From Bradyrhizobium sp. CB2312 (GTDB lineage: Bacteria; Pseudomonadota; Alphaproteobacteria; Rhizobiales; Xanthobacteraceae): 64,000 nucleotides of DNA. The position numbers and the translations under genes were made by a program. Of this stretch, positions 44,057 through 53,085 are shown in pieces. How positions within the stretch are numbered: position 1 is the first letter of the stretch; every line of letters starts with the position of its first letter. The DNA lies in NCBI RefSeq assembly GCF_029714425.1, contig NZ_CP121668.1, positions 9,259,501 to 9,323,500 on the forward strand, given 5' to 3'. The notes under the pieces are model-generated. The model saw only the letters and a program-made list of their open reading frames with translations, made no database searches and had not been told where the DNA came from.

Positions 44057-44285
44057 CTGCTTCCCCAAGGAATATAATATGGCTTGCCGGGTCTCGGCCC
44101 GGATTGTTTCCAAAGATGTTGGAACGCTAGTAGCCGGTTTTTAATTCTTTCTTACGCAGGCCCCGCAAATCAGCCGCAAGTTGCATGTGCGAAGCAGCAA
44201 ACGCGACGATTTCCCTGCAAATCCGCGCACATGAACCCATCTTTTCCAGGGTGCGACAAAATGCGCGAAGCAGCCAAAGGAGCCC

Positions 44286-44846
44286 ATGCCGATGCCCCTG
44301 ACGCCCGAGGTCCTCACAGCCAACGATGAGGTCGTCGCCTGGCTCGGCAGCCTCGATGTCTCCTTCGCGCCGGACGAAGAGACCTGGTTCACCATCGACG
44401 GCATCGAAAGCCCCCGGCAGATCGGCAGTGACAGCGCCGGCGGCGCCTTTGTCCTGCTGCCATCGCAGAATGTGCTCTACGTCTCATCGGAGGGCCGCGC
44501 CGGGATCATCGCGGAGAATTTCGAGGCGTTCATCCAGCTCGTGATCGCCCGCCCCTACTGGCTCGACATCCTGAAATTTTCCGCCGGCGGCGACCTCGCC
44601 GAGATGCGGCGCGCGGCCGATGCGCTGGAGGCGACACTCGACGACGAGGACGACATCAACGAGGCCCGCGAGCAACTCCGTGCTGCGCTTGACCTGCCGG
44701 ACGCGAATGATCCGGTCAGCGCGCTCTACGACGCGGTCGCTGCTTCCGACGTCGTCGTGCGGGCGACCGACGCCAGCCCGTTCACGACGCTGTTCAACCG
44801 CTTCAGCATCGACAACAACCCGATGCTGCGCGACGCGGCGGCCTGA
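44286..44846 (+). CDS. Conserved hypothetical acidic protein (possible SMI1/KNR4-like fold)
   Basis: A 186-residue acidic cytosolic protein. The N-terminal half (VLLPSQNVLYVSSEGRAGII, then ENFEAFIQLVIARPYWLDIL) recalls SMI1/KNR4 (SUKH) proteins in its pattern of a regulatory strand followed by an EFI-like helix. The second half is helical with a run of Asp/Glu (LDDEDDINEAREQL). Many SUKH proteins are toxin immunity proteins, but no toxin gene is adjacent, so the assignment is tentative. AAAGGAG precedes the start. Confidence 0.65.
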   Translation: MPMPLTPEVLTANDEVVAWLGSLDVSFAPDEETWFTIDGIESPRQIGSDSAGGAFVLLPSQNVLYVSSEGRAGIIAENFEAFIQLVIARPYWLDILKFSAGGDLAEMRRAADALEATLDDEDDINEAREQLRAALDLPDANDPVSALYDAVAASDVVVRATDASPFTTLFNRFSIDNNPMLRDAAA

Positions 44847-44892
44847 AACGAATCATAGAGTGAGAGTTCAGGAGGGATTGTCGCCTGGACCT

Positions 44893-45050
44893 TCACCTCT
44901 CCCCAGCGGGGAGAGGTCGGATTGCTCAGGCGCGCAATTGCGCGCCTGAGCAATCCGGGTGAGGGGCCGCGGCACCCAGCGAGACCAGAACCCCTCACCC
45001 GCATCGCATCTTGCGATGCGACCCGACCTCTCCCTACGGGAGAGGTGAAG
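44893..45050. repeat. Composite C/G-rich palindrome (copy 5)
   Basis: CACCTCTCCCCAGCGGGGAG at 44894 and CCTCTCCCTACGGGAGAGGT near 45026 are the outer hairpins; a second palindrome, GCTCAGGCGCGCAATT and its complement (44924-44955), lies inside. It fills the convergent gap before the aminopeptidase stop. Confidence 0.7.
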
Positions 45051-45073
45051 AGCTCCCGGGGCTCGAGCGTGCC

Positions 45074-46330
45074 CTACTTCGCCCACTCGCCCTTGCGGAA
45101 CACCGGCACCTTGCTGCCGTCAGCCAGGATGCCGTCGATGTCGGTTTCGGCGGTGCCGATCATCCAGTCGATGTGGATCAGGCTCTGGTTGCCGCCTTGG
45201 GCGGCGATCTGCTGCGGCGTCAGCTGCGCGCCGTTGACGAAGCACTTCGAATAGCACTGGCCGAGCGCGATGTGCGAGGCCGCGTTCTCGTCAAACAGCG
45301 TGTTGTAGAACAACAGTCCGCTTTGCGAGATCGGTGAGGAATGCGGCACCAGCGCCACCTCGCCGAGGCGTCGCGCACCCTCGTCGGTGTCGAGCACCTT
45401 GTTCAGCACCTCCGCGCCGCGCGAAGCTTTTGCGTCGACGATCTTGCCGTCCTCGAAGCGCACCGCGATGTTGTCGATCAGCGTGCCCTGATAGGACAGC
45501 GGCTTCGAGCTCACGACATGGCCGTAGACGCGCCGGCAATGCGGCGTGGTGAAGACCTCCTCGGTCGGGATGTTGGCGTTGCAGCTGATGCCGTTCTTGG
45601 AGAGCGAGGCGCCGCCTTCCCATTCATGACCGTCGGCGAGCCCGATGGTGAGGTCGGTGCCGGGTCCCGAATATTGCAACGCGCGAAAGCGCTGGCCGTT
45701 GAGCCAGTTGTTGCGCTCGCGCAGCACCGCATTGTGGCTCGCCCAATTGCCGATCGCGTCCTCGCGGTCGACGCGCGACGCCGCGAAGATCGCATCCGCG
45801 AGCTTGCCGATCGCGACGTCTTCCGGATCGTTCGGAAACACCTGCTTGGCCCAGGACGGGCTCGGATAGGCGATGATATTCCAGTTGGTGTCGAAATTGA
45901 CGATCTTTTCCAGCGCCGGCTGATAGGCCATCGAATTGGCCTTGCTGGCGCGCGCGACCTTGGACGGATCCTCGCCCGACAGCAGCATCGGATTGTCGCC
46001 GACGATGGCGAGCCGCGCCGTGTTGTCGGAGAATGCCTTGGCCATGCCCTCATAGAGCCAGCCGGCGGCGCGGTCGAAACTGTCGTCGTGACCGTGGCGG
46101 TAGCGCGCCAGCGTCATCTCCTCGTCCGACAGGATCGGCGTCACGATGCCGGCGCCGGCCTTGTAGGCATGCACGGCGATCCGCCGCACCAGCGGCAGCG
46201 CGATCGCGGGCGCCGTCAAGAGCAGATCCTGTCCCGGCCGCAAGCCCAGGCCCACCTTCACCGCCACCTCGGCCAGCCGGTCGAGTTTCGCGGGATCGAT
46301 GGGAGCGGCGGAATTGCGGTGATCAGTCAT
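45074..46330 (-). CDS. M29-family metallo-aminopeptidase
   Basis: A 418-residue cytosolic aminopeptidase of the M29 (thermophilic aminopeptidase T/AmpS) family. Family motifs are visible: NIPTEEVFTTPH with a metal-binding Glu, GEVALV, LLFYNTLFDENAASHIALGQ with Glu and His ligands, and SLIHIDWMIG with His and Asp. It would release N-terminal residues from short peptides, which fits a region rich in peptide transporters, although it is not in an operon with them. Confidence 0.93.
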   Translation of the reverse strand: MTDHRNSAAPIDPAKLDRLAEVAVKVGLGLRPGQDLLLTAPAIALPLVRRIAVHAYKAGAGIVTPILSDEEMTLARYRHGHDDSFDRAAGWLYEGMAKAFSDNTARLAIVGDNPMLLSGEDPSKVARASKANSMAYQPALEKIVNFDTNWNIIAYPSPSWAKQVFPNDPEDVAIGKLADAIFAASRVDREDAIGNWASHNAVLRERNNWLNGQRFRALQYSGPGTDLTIGLADGHEWEGGASLSKNGISCNANIPTEEVFTTPHCRRVYGHVVSSKPLSYQGTLIDNIAVRFEDGKIVDAKASRGAEVLNKVLDTDEGARRLGEVALVPHSSPISQSGLLFYNTLFDENAASHIALGQCYSKCFVNGAQLTPQQIAAQGGNQSLIHIDWMIGTAETDIDGILADGSKVPVFRKGEWAK

Positions 46331-46443
46331 GCGGAGTCCTCTGCCGAAAGTCTGACGTTCAATCTAAGCCTAGCATCGCGAGACACAAGTGCGCGAGCAC
46401 CTTGCGACACATGAAAGATACGCAATTTCACCCATCTTGGTTT

Positions 46444-47805
46444 TCAACGCGTTGCGGATTTCAGCACCCGGTCGACCATCGCGGGCGCGAGACCGAGGTA
46501 ATTTTTCGGTGAGGTGAGCGCCTCGATCGTGGCGCGGTCGATGCGGCTTGCGACGCGGGAATCGGACGAGAGCGCGTCCGCCAGCGTCAGGCCCTTCTCG
46601 TTGGCGAGCCGGCAGGCGTCGTAGACGACGTCATGCGCCTCCTGCCTTCCGATCTGCGGCGCGAGCCCCATCATGACCGCTTCGGCCACGATCAGGCCGC
46701 GGCTGATGGCGAGATTGTCGTTCATCTTCGCTTCGTCCACGATGAGGCCGGCGAGCGCGAACTTGGCCTGGTGCAGCGCGCCCGCGGTGAGCACAAAGCT
46801 TTCGGGGATGGCCATCCATTCGGCGTGCCAGGGACCGGTGGCGCGTTCGAAGTCCTGCACCATCGCGTCCAGCATCAGCCCGGCGTGCTGGCGCACCGCC
46901 TTGCTTGCCGCGAGCATCAGCTCCGAGGAGATCGGGTTGCGCTTCTGCGGCATGGTCGAGGAGGCGCCGCGGCCCTTGACGAAGGGCTCATAGAGCTCGG
47001 CGAACTCGGTCGAGGCCATGATCATGATGTCGAGCGCGATCTTGCCGAGCGAGCCGGTGACGAGCGCGAGGAAGTTCACGCCTTCCGCAAAGCCGTCGCG
47101 TGCGACATGCCAGGTCGAGGCGGGCACCCCGAGCTTCAGCTCCGCGCAGAGCGCCTCCTGCACCTCAAAACCCTTGTCGCCGAGCGAAGCAAGCGTGCCG
47201 GCAGCGCCGGCGAACTGGCCGACCAGGACGCGCGGCTTCAATTGCTTCAGACGCTCGGCGTGGCGGTCGAACATCGCGAGCCAGATCGCCGTCTTGTAGC
47301 CGAACGTGACCGGCAGCGCCTGCTGAAGATGGGTGCGGCCGGCCATCGGCGTGTCGCGATAGCGCTTCGAGAGGTCCGCAAGGATTTTTCGGAGCTCGGC
47401 GATGTCGCGCTCGATGATCTCGAGGCCCGCGCGCAGTTGCAGCACCACGGCGGTGTCCATGATGTCCTGCGTGGTCGCGCCCCAATGCACGTAGCGGCCG
47501 GCCTCCCCGCACTGCTTCACCATCTGATGCACCAGGGGGAGGATCGGATAGCCGACGATGTCGGTCTCCTGCCGCAGCAGATCGAAATCGAGCGCGGCGA
47601 CGTCGGTCCGCGCCGCGATCTGGTCGGCCGCCTCCTGCGGGATCACGCCGCATCGCGCCTCCGCTTTCGCCAGCGCCACCTCGACCTCGGCATAGCGGCC
47701 GACCAGCGCGACGTCGGAAAACACCTCGCGCATCTCCGGCGTGCCGAAGGCGTCGCGGAACAGCATGGAGTCGAGCACGGTGGTGGAGGCGGGAAAAGCG
47801 GGCAT
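46444..47805 (-). CDS. Fumarase/aspartase superfamily lyase (PcaB/adenylosuccinate lyase-like)
   Basis: A 453-residue lyase/cycloisomerase. The superfamily signature GASSTMPQKRNPIS (about 286-299), WGATTQDIMDT (about 103-113) and GRTHLQQALPVTFGYK (about 156-171) are complete. The short C-terminal domain resembles 3-carboxy-cis,cis-muconate cycloisomerase (PcaB), but no other protocatechuate genes are nearby, so another adenylosuccinate-lyase-like role is possible. The gene is separated from the aminopeptidase gene by 113 bp on the same strand. Confidence 0.85.
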   Translation of the reverse strand: MPAFPASTTVLDSMLFRDAFGTPEMREVFSDVALVGRYAEVEVALAKAEARCGVIPQEAADQIAARTDVAALDFDLLRQETDIVGYPILPLVHQMVKQCGEAGRYVHWGATTQDIMDTAVVLQLRAGLEIIERDIAELRKILADLSKRYRDTPMAGRTHLQQALPVTFGYKTAIWLAMFDRHAERLKQLKPRVLVGQFAGAAGTLASLGDKGFEVQEALCAELKLGVPASTWHVARDGFAEGVNFLALVTGSLGKIALDIMIMASTEFAELYEPFVKGRGASSTMPQKRNPISSELMLAASKAVRQHAGLMLDAMVQDFERATGPWHAEWMAIPESFVLTAGALHQAKFALAGLIVDEAKMNDNLAISRGLIVAEAVMMGLAPQIGRQEAHDVVYDACRLANEKGLTLADALSSDSRVASRIDRATIEALTSPKNYLGLAPAMVDRVLKSATR

Positions 47806-48250
47806 GGGCGTTTCTTTATGGTTGGCGTTTGTGTGGAGGGCAGCTTACGCGGGGCGTGCTGTTCGGCAATGGACATTCACTGTTCGGTGCATATGCAAAT
47901 GCCGTCATTGCGAGGAGCTCTTGCGACGAAGCAATCCAGAATCCCTCCGCGGAAAGACTCTGGATTGCTTCGCGGAGCCTGTCATCGGGCCGCGCTTCGC
48001 GCGGACCCGTTGGCTCGCAATGACGAAGGAGAGGACGGAGGCCGCATGAGCGCAGCGATACCTCGCGAGAAGCTGTCGGAAATGGCCACAATTCTAATTC
48101 CGGTTGTATTCCCCCTTGAAATCCGCATGGCAGCCATCACGCAAACGTGCTGAACCCTGTTGCCCCTTCGGCGGACTCACAGACTTCAAGTCGAAATCCA
48201 TTTTCGATTTCATCATTGCCAGATGTTGCCGTGAGGATTGAGTTTTCGAC
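47806..48250. other. Divergent intergenic region with a large palindrome
   Basis: This 445-bp gap between the lyase and the first TolB/TPR regulator holds the palindrome at 47904-48024 and otherwise no recognised gene. Just before the regulator start, AATCCATTTTCGATTTCATC is A/T-rich and may contain its promoter. Confidence 0.5.
47904..48024. repeat. Palindromic repeat GTCATTGCGAG...CTCGCAATGAC
   Basis: Outer arms GTCATTGCGAG and CTCGCAATGAC enclose GAAGCAATCCAGA, which pairs with TCTGGATTGCTTC. It forms a long cruciform-type stem and is one of the most recognisable intergenic repeats of Bradyrhizobium/Rhodopseudomonas genomes (from memory). Confidence 0.8.
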
Positions 48251-49804
48251 GTGCAGTTTCTGTTCCGGGATCACCTTCTCGACACCGACCGGCGCGAGCT
48301 GAGCCGCGAGCAGGTTCCCGTGGCCGTGGAGCCGCAGGTTTTCGATCTCGTCGTCCACCTCATGGAAAATCGCGATCGCGTCGTCAGCAAGGACGAGCTG
48401 ATCGACAAGATCTGGCACGGGCGCAGCGTCTCCGAATCCACCCTGACCAGCCGGATCAACGCGGCGCGGAAGGCGATCGGCGACAGCGGCGCGAACCAGG
48501 CCCTGATCCGCACCATCGCGCGCAAAGGCTTCCGCTTCGTCGGCGACGTCCAGACCCAGTTCGGCGCGGCCGAGCCCGGCCGTATTGCCGCAGCGCCGCA
48601 GATCACGCTCGCGCTGCCCGACCGGCCCGCGATCGCGGTGCTGCCCTTCACCAACATGAGCGGCGATCGCGAGCAGGATTATTTTTCCGACGGCATCAGC
48701 GAGGACATCATCACCGCGCTGTCGAAGCTGCGCTGCTTCTTCGTCGTCGCGCGCAACTCCTCCTTCATCTACAAGGGCCGCGCCGTGCACATCCACGAGG
48801 TCGCGCGCGAGCTCGGCGTGCGCTACGTGCTCGAAGGCAGCGTGCGGCGGAGCGGCGAGCGGCTGCGCATTTCGGCGCAGCTCAACGACGTCTCGACCGG
48901 CAGCCATCTCTGGGCCGAGCGCTACGACCGCGAGCTCGCCGACATCTTTGCCGTGCAGGACGAGATCACCGAGGCGATCGTCGCCGCGATCGAGCCGCAG
49001 CTCTATGCCGCCGAGAGTTTTCGCGCGCAGCAGAAGCCGCCGGGGAGCCTGGATGCCTGGGACCTCGTGATGCGCGCGCTGTCGCATTACTGGCGCATCA
49101 CGCGCGAGGACAATGCCGCCGCGCAAGGCCTGCTGGAAAAGGCTATTGCGATCGATCCCGCCTATGGTAAGGCGCTCGGCCTGTTCGCAACCAGCCATAT
49201 CTTCGGCGCGCATATGGGCTGGGCCGACATGGCCATGACCGTGCCGGTCGCCGAGCGCGCCGCGGTCGCAGCGGTGGCGGCCGATCGCGACGACGCCTGG
49301 GCCCATCACGGCCTCGGCTATACGTATCTCTTCCGCCGCCGCTTCGACGACGCGCTGGCGGAGTTCGAGCTGGTGCTAAAACTCAATCCGAATTTCGCGA
49401 TGGCGCACGCCTTCCATGGCGTGACGCTGTGCTACGCGGGAAGATGGCAGGACGGCGATGCCGCCGCGCGCCGCGCGCTGCGGCTCAGCCCGCGTGATCC
49501 GCTGGCCGCGATCTATTGCGGCGTTGTCGCCTATGCCCAGTTCATCGGCCACAACTATGAGGCATCCATGCAGATGGCGCGGGAATCGATGCGGCAGCGG
49601 GCCGATTTCGTCGGCGCCCATCGCGTGCTGACGGCGGCGGCCGGCATGTCGGGCGATCCCGAGCTCGCGGCCTCCGCGCTGCAAGGTCTGAACCGTGCCC
49701 AGCCTGGCATCTCGCTCGCCTGGATCACGCGCGAGCTGCCGATGCTGCGGGCCGAGGATCGCGAGCATTACCTGGAAGGATTGCGGCGCGCGGGGATGAG
49801 GTAG
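48251..49804 (+). CDS. Winged-helix/TolB-like/TPR transcriptional regulator (CadC-like), copy 1
   Basis: A 517-residue cytosolic regulator starting with GTG. Residues 1-100 form an OmpR-type winged helix (PQVFDLVVHLMENRDRVVSK, ESTLTSRINAARKAIGDSG, RTIARKGFRFVG). Residues about 125-265 are the TolB-like segment typical of this group (IAVLPFTNMSGDREQDYFSD, GISEDIITAL). The rest is TPR-like helical repeats (AWAHHGLGYTYLFRRRFDDA). No transmembrane helix is seen, unlike CadC itself. It is nearly the same size as, and clearly paralogous to, the protein at 51476-53026; the two flank two minus-strand genes. Confidence 0.88.
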   Translation: MQFLFRDHLLDTDRRELSREQVPVAVEPQVFDLVVHLMENRDRVVSKDELIDKIWHGRSVSESTLTSRINAARKAIGDSGANQALIRTIARKGFRFVGDVQTQFGAAEPGRIAAAPQITLALPDRPAIAVLPFTNMSGDREQDYFSDGISEDIITALSKLRCFFVVARNSSFIYKGRAVHIHEVARELGVRYVLEGSVRRSGERLRISAQLNDVSTGSHLWAERYDRELADIFAVQDEITEAIVAAIEPQLYAAESFRAQQKPPGSLDAWDLVMRALSHYWRITREDNAAAQGLLEKAIAIDPAYGKALGLFATSHIFGAHMGWADMAMTVPVAERAAVAAVAADRDDAWAHHGLGYTYLFRRRFDDALAEFELVLKLNPNFAMAHAFHGVTLCYAGRWQDGDAAARRALRLSPRDPLAAIYCGVVAYAQFIGHNYEASMQMARESMRQRADFVGAHRVLTAAAGMSGDPELAASALQGLNRAQPGISLAWITRELPMLRAEDREHYLEGLRRAGMR

Positions 49805-49820
49805 GCGCTACACTGACGGT

Positions 49821-49967
49821 GCACCCTCTCCCCTTGTGGGAGAGGTGGATTCGATGCAACGCATCGAAGCCGGGTGAGGGGTTTCTATCCTCGCGAGCGG
49901 TCTTGCATGCGGAGGGAAACCCCTCATCCGGCGCTTCGCGCCACCTTCTCCCACAAGGGGAGAAGGA
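49821..49967. repeat. Composite C/G-rich palindrome (copy 6)
   Basis: CACCCTCTCCCCTTGTGGGA at 49822 pairs with TTCTCCCACAAGGGGAGAAG near 49946, and GGATTCGATGCAACGCATCG holds an inner hairpin. It lies between the converging regulator and GFA-family genes. Confidence 0.7.
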
Positions 49968-49980
49968 AGAACAGAGTCCC

Positions 49981-50403
49981 CTACTCCTGCATCATCTCGC
50001 CGCTGCCGCCGAACTCGGCGGGGAAATCCTTCAGCTTCGGCAGCCCGTCGCGCATCGGCAGCACGGTCTCGGCATAGTTGACGTGGACGCCCGGCGTAAA
50101 CGCGAGCGTCGGGATGGTCGCGGTGAAGACGTCGATCAAGTCGAGCGGCGGATGGTTGGTCATGAGATGGCCGCCGCACTTCCTGCAATATTTGCGCTGG
50201 CTGAGCGGCGTCTTCACAAAAGTCTCGACGTGCTGGGCGCCTTCGGTGATGCGCACCGCTTCGGGCTTCCACAGGCTGAAGGCGTTCACCGGTCCGCCCG
50301 ACCACGACCGGCAGGAGCGGCAATGGCAATAGCCCATCGCCGCCGGCTCCCCCGTGACCTCGATCGTGACCGCGCCACAGAAGCAGTTTCCGACATGTTT
50401 CAT
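49981..50403 (-). CDS. GFA-family zinc protein (glutathione-dependent formaldehyde-activating type)
   Basis: A 140-residue protein with the zinc-binding Cys set of the GFA/CENP-V family: GNCFCGAVTIEV (CxC), YCHCRSCRSWSG (CxCxxC) and KYCRKCGGHL (CxxC). GFA proteins are linked to glutathione-dependent handling of formaldehyde, but many paralogs have other, unknown roles. It follows the MddA-like gene on the same strand after 150 bp, so the two may be co-transcribed. Confidence 0.85.
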   Translation of the reverse strand: MKHVGNCFCGAVTIEVTGEPAAMGYCHCRSCRSWSGGPVNAFSLWKPEAVRITEGAQHVETFVKTPLSQRKYCRKCGGHLMTNHPPLDLIDVFTATIPTLAFTPGVHVNYAETVLPMRDGLPKLKDFPAEFGGSGEMMQE

Positions 50404-50553
50404 TGGGTCGTCTCCGTTGAGTATGAGATTTGGTGAGTGAGAAGAGATTTGGTCAGGCGAGCAGGCTGCGCACTCCCCGTTCGTCGAAGGAGGGGCGAAG
50501 AGACACCGCCGCGCATCCTCCTTTCGGAGGACGCGCGCGGATGGACGCGAGGC

Positions 50554-51342
50554 CTATACTGACCGGCGCCAGGGAATAAGCATCGAAACCCGTTGTTTGT
50601 ACTGCCGGTATTCGTCGCCAAAGAGGCCGATGAGATCGTGCTCCTCCAGCGCGATGCCGACGAAAATGTACATCGTGGTCACGGCCGCGAACAGCAGGTG
50701 GCCGACGGTCATCACAGGCGCCGCCCAGAACGCGATGATGAAGCCGAGATAGATCGGATGACGGACGAACTTGTAGAGCATCGGCGTCTTGAAGCGCACC
50801 GGCGCCTCCTCCTTGCCGACGAGATGGTTGGTCACCTGGCTGAGGCCGAACAACTCGAAATGGTTGATCATGTAGGTGCTCATGAACACCAGCACCCAGC
50901 CGGCGAACGACAGCGTGACCATGGTCACGGCAAGGTCCGGATTGCCGACGTCCCATACGACCGATGGCAACGGACGCCACTGCCAGAACAGGAGCAGCAA
51001 TGACAGGCTCGCGAACAGGACGTAGGTCGAGCGCTCCACCGCCTTGGGGACGAATTGCGTCCACCATGCCTTGAAGCGCTGACGCGCCATCACGCTGTGC
51101 TGAACGGCAAACAGGGTCATCAGCAGCAAGTTGATGATGACGGCCTCGGCCGTCGGCGTGTCGGTTCCGGTGTCGATCGTCTTCGGCACCACCAGCCCCA
51201 TCACGAAGCCGATAGCGTAGAGAATGGTGACGAAAAACACGAGATATGCCGCAATTCCGTACAGAAAGGCGATGAACTTGAAAACGCGTGAGCCCGCAAT
51301 GTCCGGGCCGATCGAATGAACCTGATGATCAATTTGGGTCAT
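50554..51342 (-). CDS. mddA: MddA/NnrU-like membrane S-methyltransferase (probable methanethiol S-methyltransferase)
   Basis: A 262-residue membrane protein with about five to six hydrophobic segments. The C-terminal motif YKFVRHPIYLGFIIAFWAAP and the following VGIALEEHDLIGLFGDEYRQ are those of the isoprenylcysteine methyltransferase-like/NnrU superfamily. Length, the early AVQHSVMARQRFKAWWT segment and the host group match MddA, which methylates methanethiol to dimethyl sulfide and is known in Bradyrhizobium. The name rests on recognition, not on a computed comparison. It is divergent from the second TolB/TPR regulator with 133 bp between starts. Confidence 0.65.
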   Translation of the reverse strand: MTQIDHQVHSIGPDIAGSRVFKFIAFLYGIAAYLVFFVTILYAIGFVMGLVVPKTIDTGTDTPTAEAVIINLLLMTLFAVQHSVMARQRFKAWWTQFVPKAVERSTYVLFASLSLLLLFWQWRPLPSVVWDVGNPDLAVTMVTLSFAGWVLVFMSTYMINHFELFGLSQVTNHLVGKEEAPVRFKTPMLYKFVRHPIYLGFIIAFWAAPVMTVGHLLFAAVTTMYIFVGIALEEHDLIGLFGDEYRQYKQRVSMLIPWRRSV

Positions 51343-51430
51343 AGAACGCTCCGTTGTGCCGAAGCATCGGCACTATTTGGTCTTCGCACCATGCCGGATC
51401 GGCCTGCCAGAGACTTTCGCGGACGGTTGA

Positions 51431-51469
51431 TTTTCGCCTGAGACGACTTTGATTTTTGCTTGAGACGAC
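51431..51469. promoter_or_regulatory. Two direct repeats, candidate regulator site
   Basis: TTTTCGCCTGAGACGAC (51431-51447) and TTTTGCTTGAGACGAC (51454-51469) recur in direct orientation, with the shared core TGAGACGAC repeating after 22 bp, about two helical turns. They abut the GTG start at 51476 in the gap divergent to the MddA-like gene, so an OmpR-like winged-helix dimer could bind here to control itself and its neighbour. Confidence 0.5.
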
Positions 51470-51475
51470 AGAAAC

Positions 51476-53026
51476 GTGCGATTTCTCTTTGAAAACAACG
51501 TGCTCGACGGCGACCTGCGGGAACTGACCTGTGACGGCGCAGCCGTGCCGCTGCAGCCGCAGGTGTTCGATTTGCTGCTTTATCTGGTCGCGCAGCGCGC
51601 CCGCGTGGTCACCAAGGATGACCTGATCAGCGCGATCTGGAGCGACCGAATCGTGTCGGATTCCGCGCTGAACAGCCGGATCAACGCCGCGCGCAAGGCG
51701 ATTGGCGACGATGGTGCGGCGCAGCGGCTGATCAAGACCATCCCGCGCAAGGGCTTTCGTTTCGTCGGCGAGGTCCGGGAACAATCGGCAGCGCCATTGG
51801 CGGCGACCGAGCCCGCCCCTGCCAGGCCGCGCACTGCTGCGGACCGGCCGGCGATCGCGGTGCTGGCCTTCGAGAACATGAGCGGCGATCCCGCGCAGGA
51901 TTATTTCGGCGACGGCATCAGCGAGGACATCCTCACCGCGCTGTCGAAGCAACGCTGGTTCATGGTGATCGCCCGCAACTCGTCCTTCACCTACAAGGGA
52001 CGCGCTGTCCATATCCGGCAGATCGCCGAGGAGCTCGGCGTCCGCTACGTCGTCGAGGGCAGCGTGCGCAAGGCCGACAATCGCGTGCGCATCACCGCGC
52101 AGCTCAACGACGCCACGTCAGGCAGCCATCTCTGGGCCGAGCGCTACGACCGCGAGCTCGTCGACGTCTTCGCCGTGCAGGACGAGATCACCAACGCGAT
52201 CGCCGCGGCGATCGAGCCGCAGATCCACGCGGCCGAGAATTTCCGCAGCCGTCGCAAGCCGCCCGCGAGCCTGGACGCCTGGGACCTCCTGGTGCGGGCG
52301 CTGTCGCATTACTGGCGGGTGACGCGGCAGGATCACGAGGCCGCGCGGGCGCTGCTCGAGCGCGCGATCGGGATCGATCCGAACTACGGCCAGGCATTGT
52401 CGGTGCTGGCGGCGAACCACATGTTCGGCGTGCATCTCGGCTGGGCCGAGCTCGCCCGCGTGGCGCCGGCCGCGGAAGCCGCTGCACTGAGGGCGGTGCG
52501 CTGCGACCACGAGGATGCCTGGGCGCATGCCGCGCTCGGCAGCGTGTTCTTCTCGACGCGCCGGCTTTCGAACGCGCTGTCCGAGTTCGAGCAGGCGCTC
52601 GCGCTCAATCCCAACTTCTCGCTGGCGCAGGGCTATTACGCGCTGGCGCTGTCCTATGCCGGACGCTCACGGGACTCGTTCGACGCGGCGCAGCGGGCGA
52701 TCCGGCTGTCGCCGCGCGATCCCTCGCTCGCGATCTATCACGGCATCGCCGGCTATGCCCGCTTCACCGAGCGGCACTATGACGAGGCCATCGCGCTCGC
52801 GCGCGAGGCGATCCGCCACCGCGGCGACCTCACCGGCGCCTACCGCGTGCTCGCGGTGTCCGCCGGCATGACCGGCGACGCCGCGCTGGCGGAGAGCGCG
52901 CTGGGCGAGCTGCGCCGCACCCAGCCGGGCATCTCGCTGCACTGGATCGCGACGCAGCTGCCCTGGGCCAGCGAGGCCGACCGCGAGCATTACCTGGAAG
53001 GGTTCCGGCGCGCGGGGTTGAGGTGA
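51476..53026 (+). CDS. Winged-helix/TolB-like/TPR transcriptional regulator (CadC-like), copy 2
   Basis: A 516-residue paralog of the regulator at 48251-49804, also starting with GTG. The winged helix (PQVFDLLLYLVAQRARVVTK, DSALNSRINAARKAIGDDG, KTIPRKGFRFVG), the TolB-like part (IAVLAFENMSGDPAQDYFGD) and the TPR region align along their whole lengths, and both end in DREHYLEGxRRAGxR. Conservation is lowest around residues 105-120, the linker after the DNA-binding domain. It is divergent from the MddA-like gene and probably controls it. No transmembrane segment is seen. Confidence 0.88.
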   Translation: MRFLFENNVLDGDLRELTCDGAAVPLQPQVFDLLLYLVAQRARVVTKDDLISAIWSDRIVSDSALNSRINAARKAIGDDGAAQRLIKTIPRKGFRFVGEVREQSAAPLAATEPAPARPRTAADRPAIAVLAFENMSGDPAQDYFGDGISEDILTALSKQRWFMVIARNSSFTYKGRAVHIRQIAEELGVRYVVEGSVRKADNRVRITAQLNDATSGSHLWAERYDRELVDVFAVQDEITNAIAAAIEPQIHAAENFRSRRKPPASLDAWDLLVRALSHYWRVTRQDHEAARALLERAIGIDPNYGQALSVLAANHMFGVHLGWAELARVAPAAEAAALRAVRCDHEDAWAHAALGSVFFSTRRLSNALSEFEQALALNPNFSLAQGYYALALSYAGRSRDSFDAAQRAIRLSPRDPSLAIYHGIAGYARFTERHYDEAIALAREAIRHRGDLTGAYRVLAVSAGMTGDAALAESALGELRRTQPGISLHWIATQLPWASEADREHYLEGFRRAGLR

Positions 53027-53032
53027 CATCTC

Positions 53033-53073
53033 TTACCCTCCCCTGGAGGGGGAGGATAAGAGCGGAGGGTAAG
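53033..53073. repeat. Palindromic remnant related to the 28858 hairpin
   Basis: CTTACCCTCCCCTGGAGGGG followed by GAGGATAAG is an imperfect version of the perfect hairpin at 28858-28894. It lies in the short convergent gap between the second regulator and the Irr-like gene. Confidence 0.55.
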
Positions 53074-53085
53074 AGCGCGGCGGCG

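Noticed and set aside
46444-47805. Firm naming as pcaB of the protocatechuate pathway
   Set aside because: Signature and length fit, but no other pca gene is nearby and the superfamily has several related activities, so no symbol was given.
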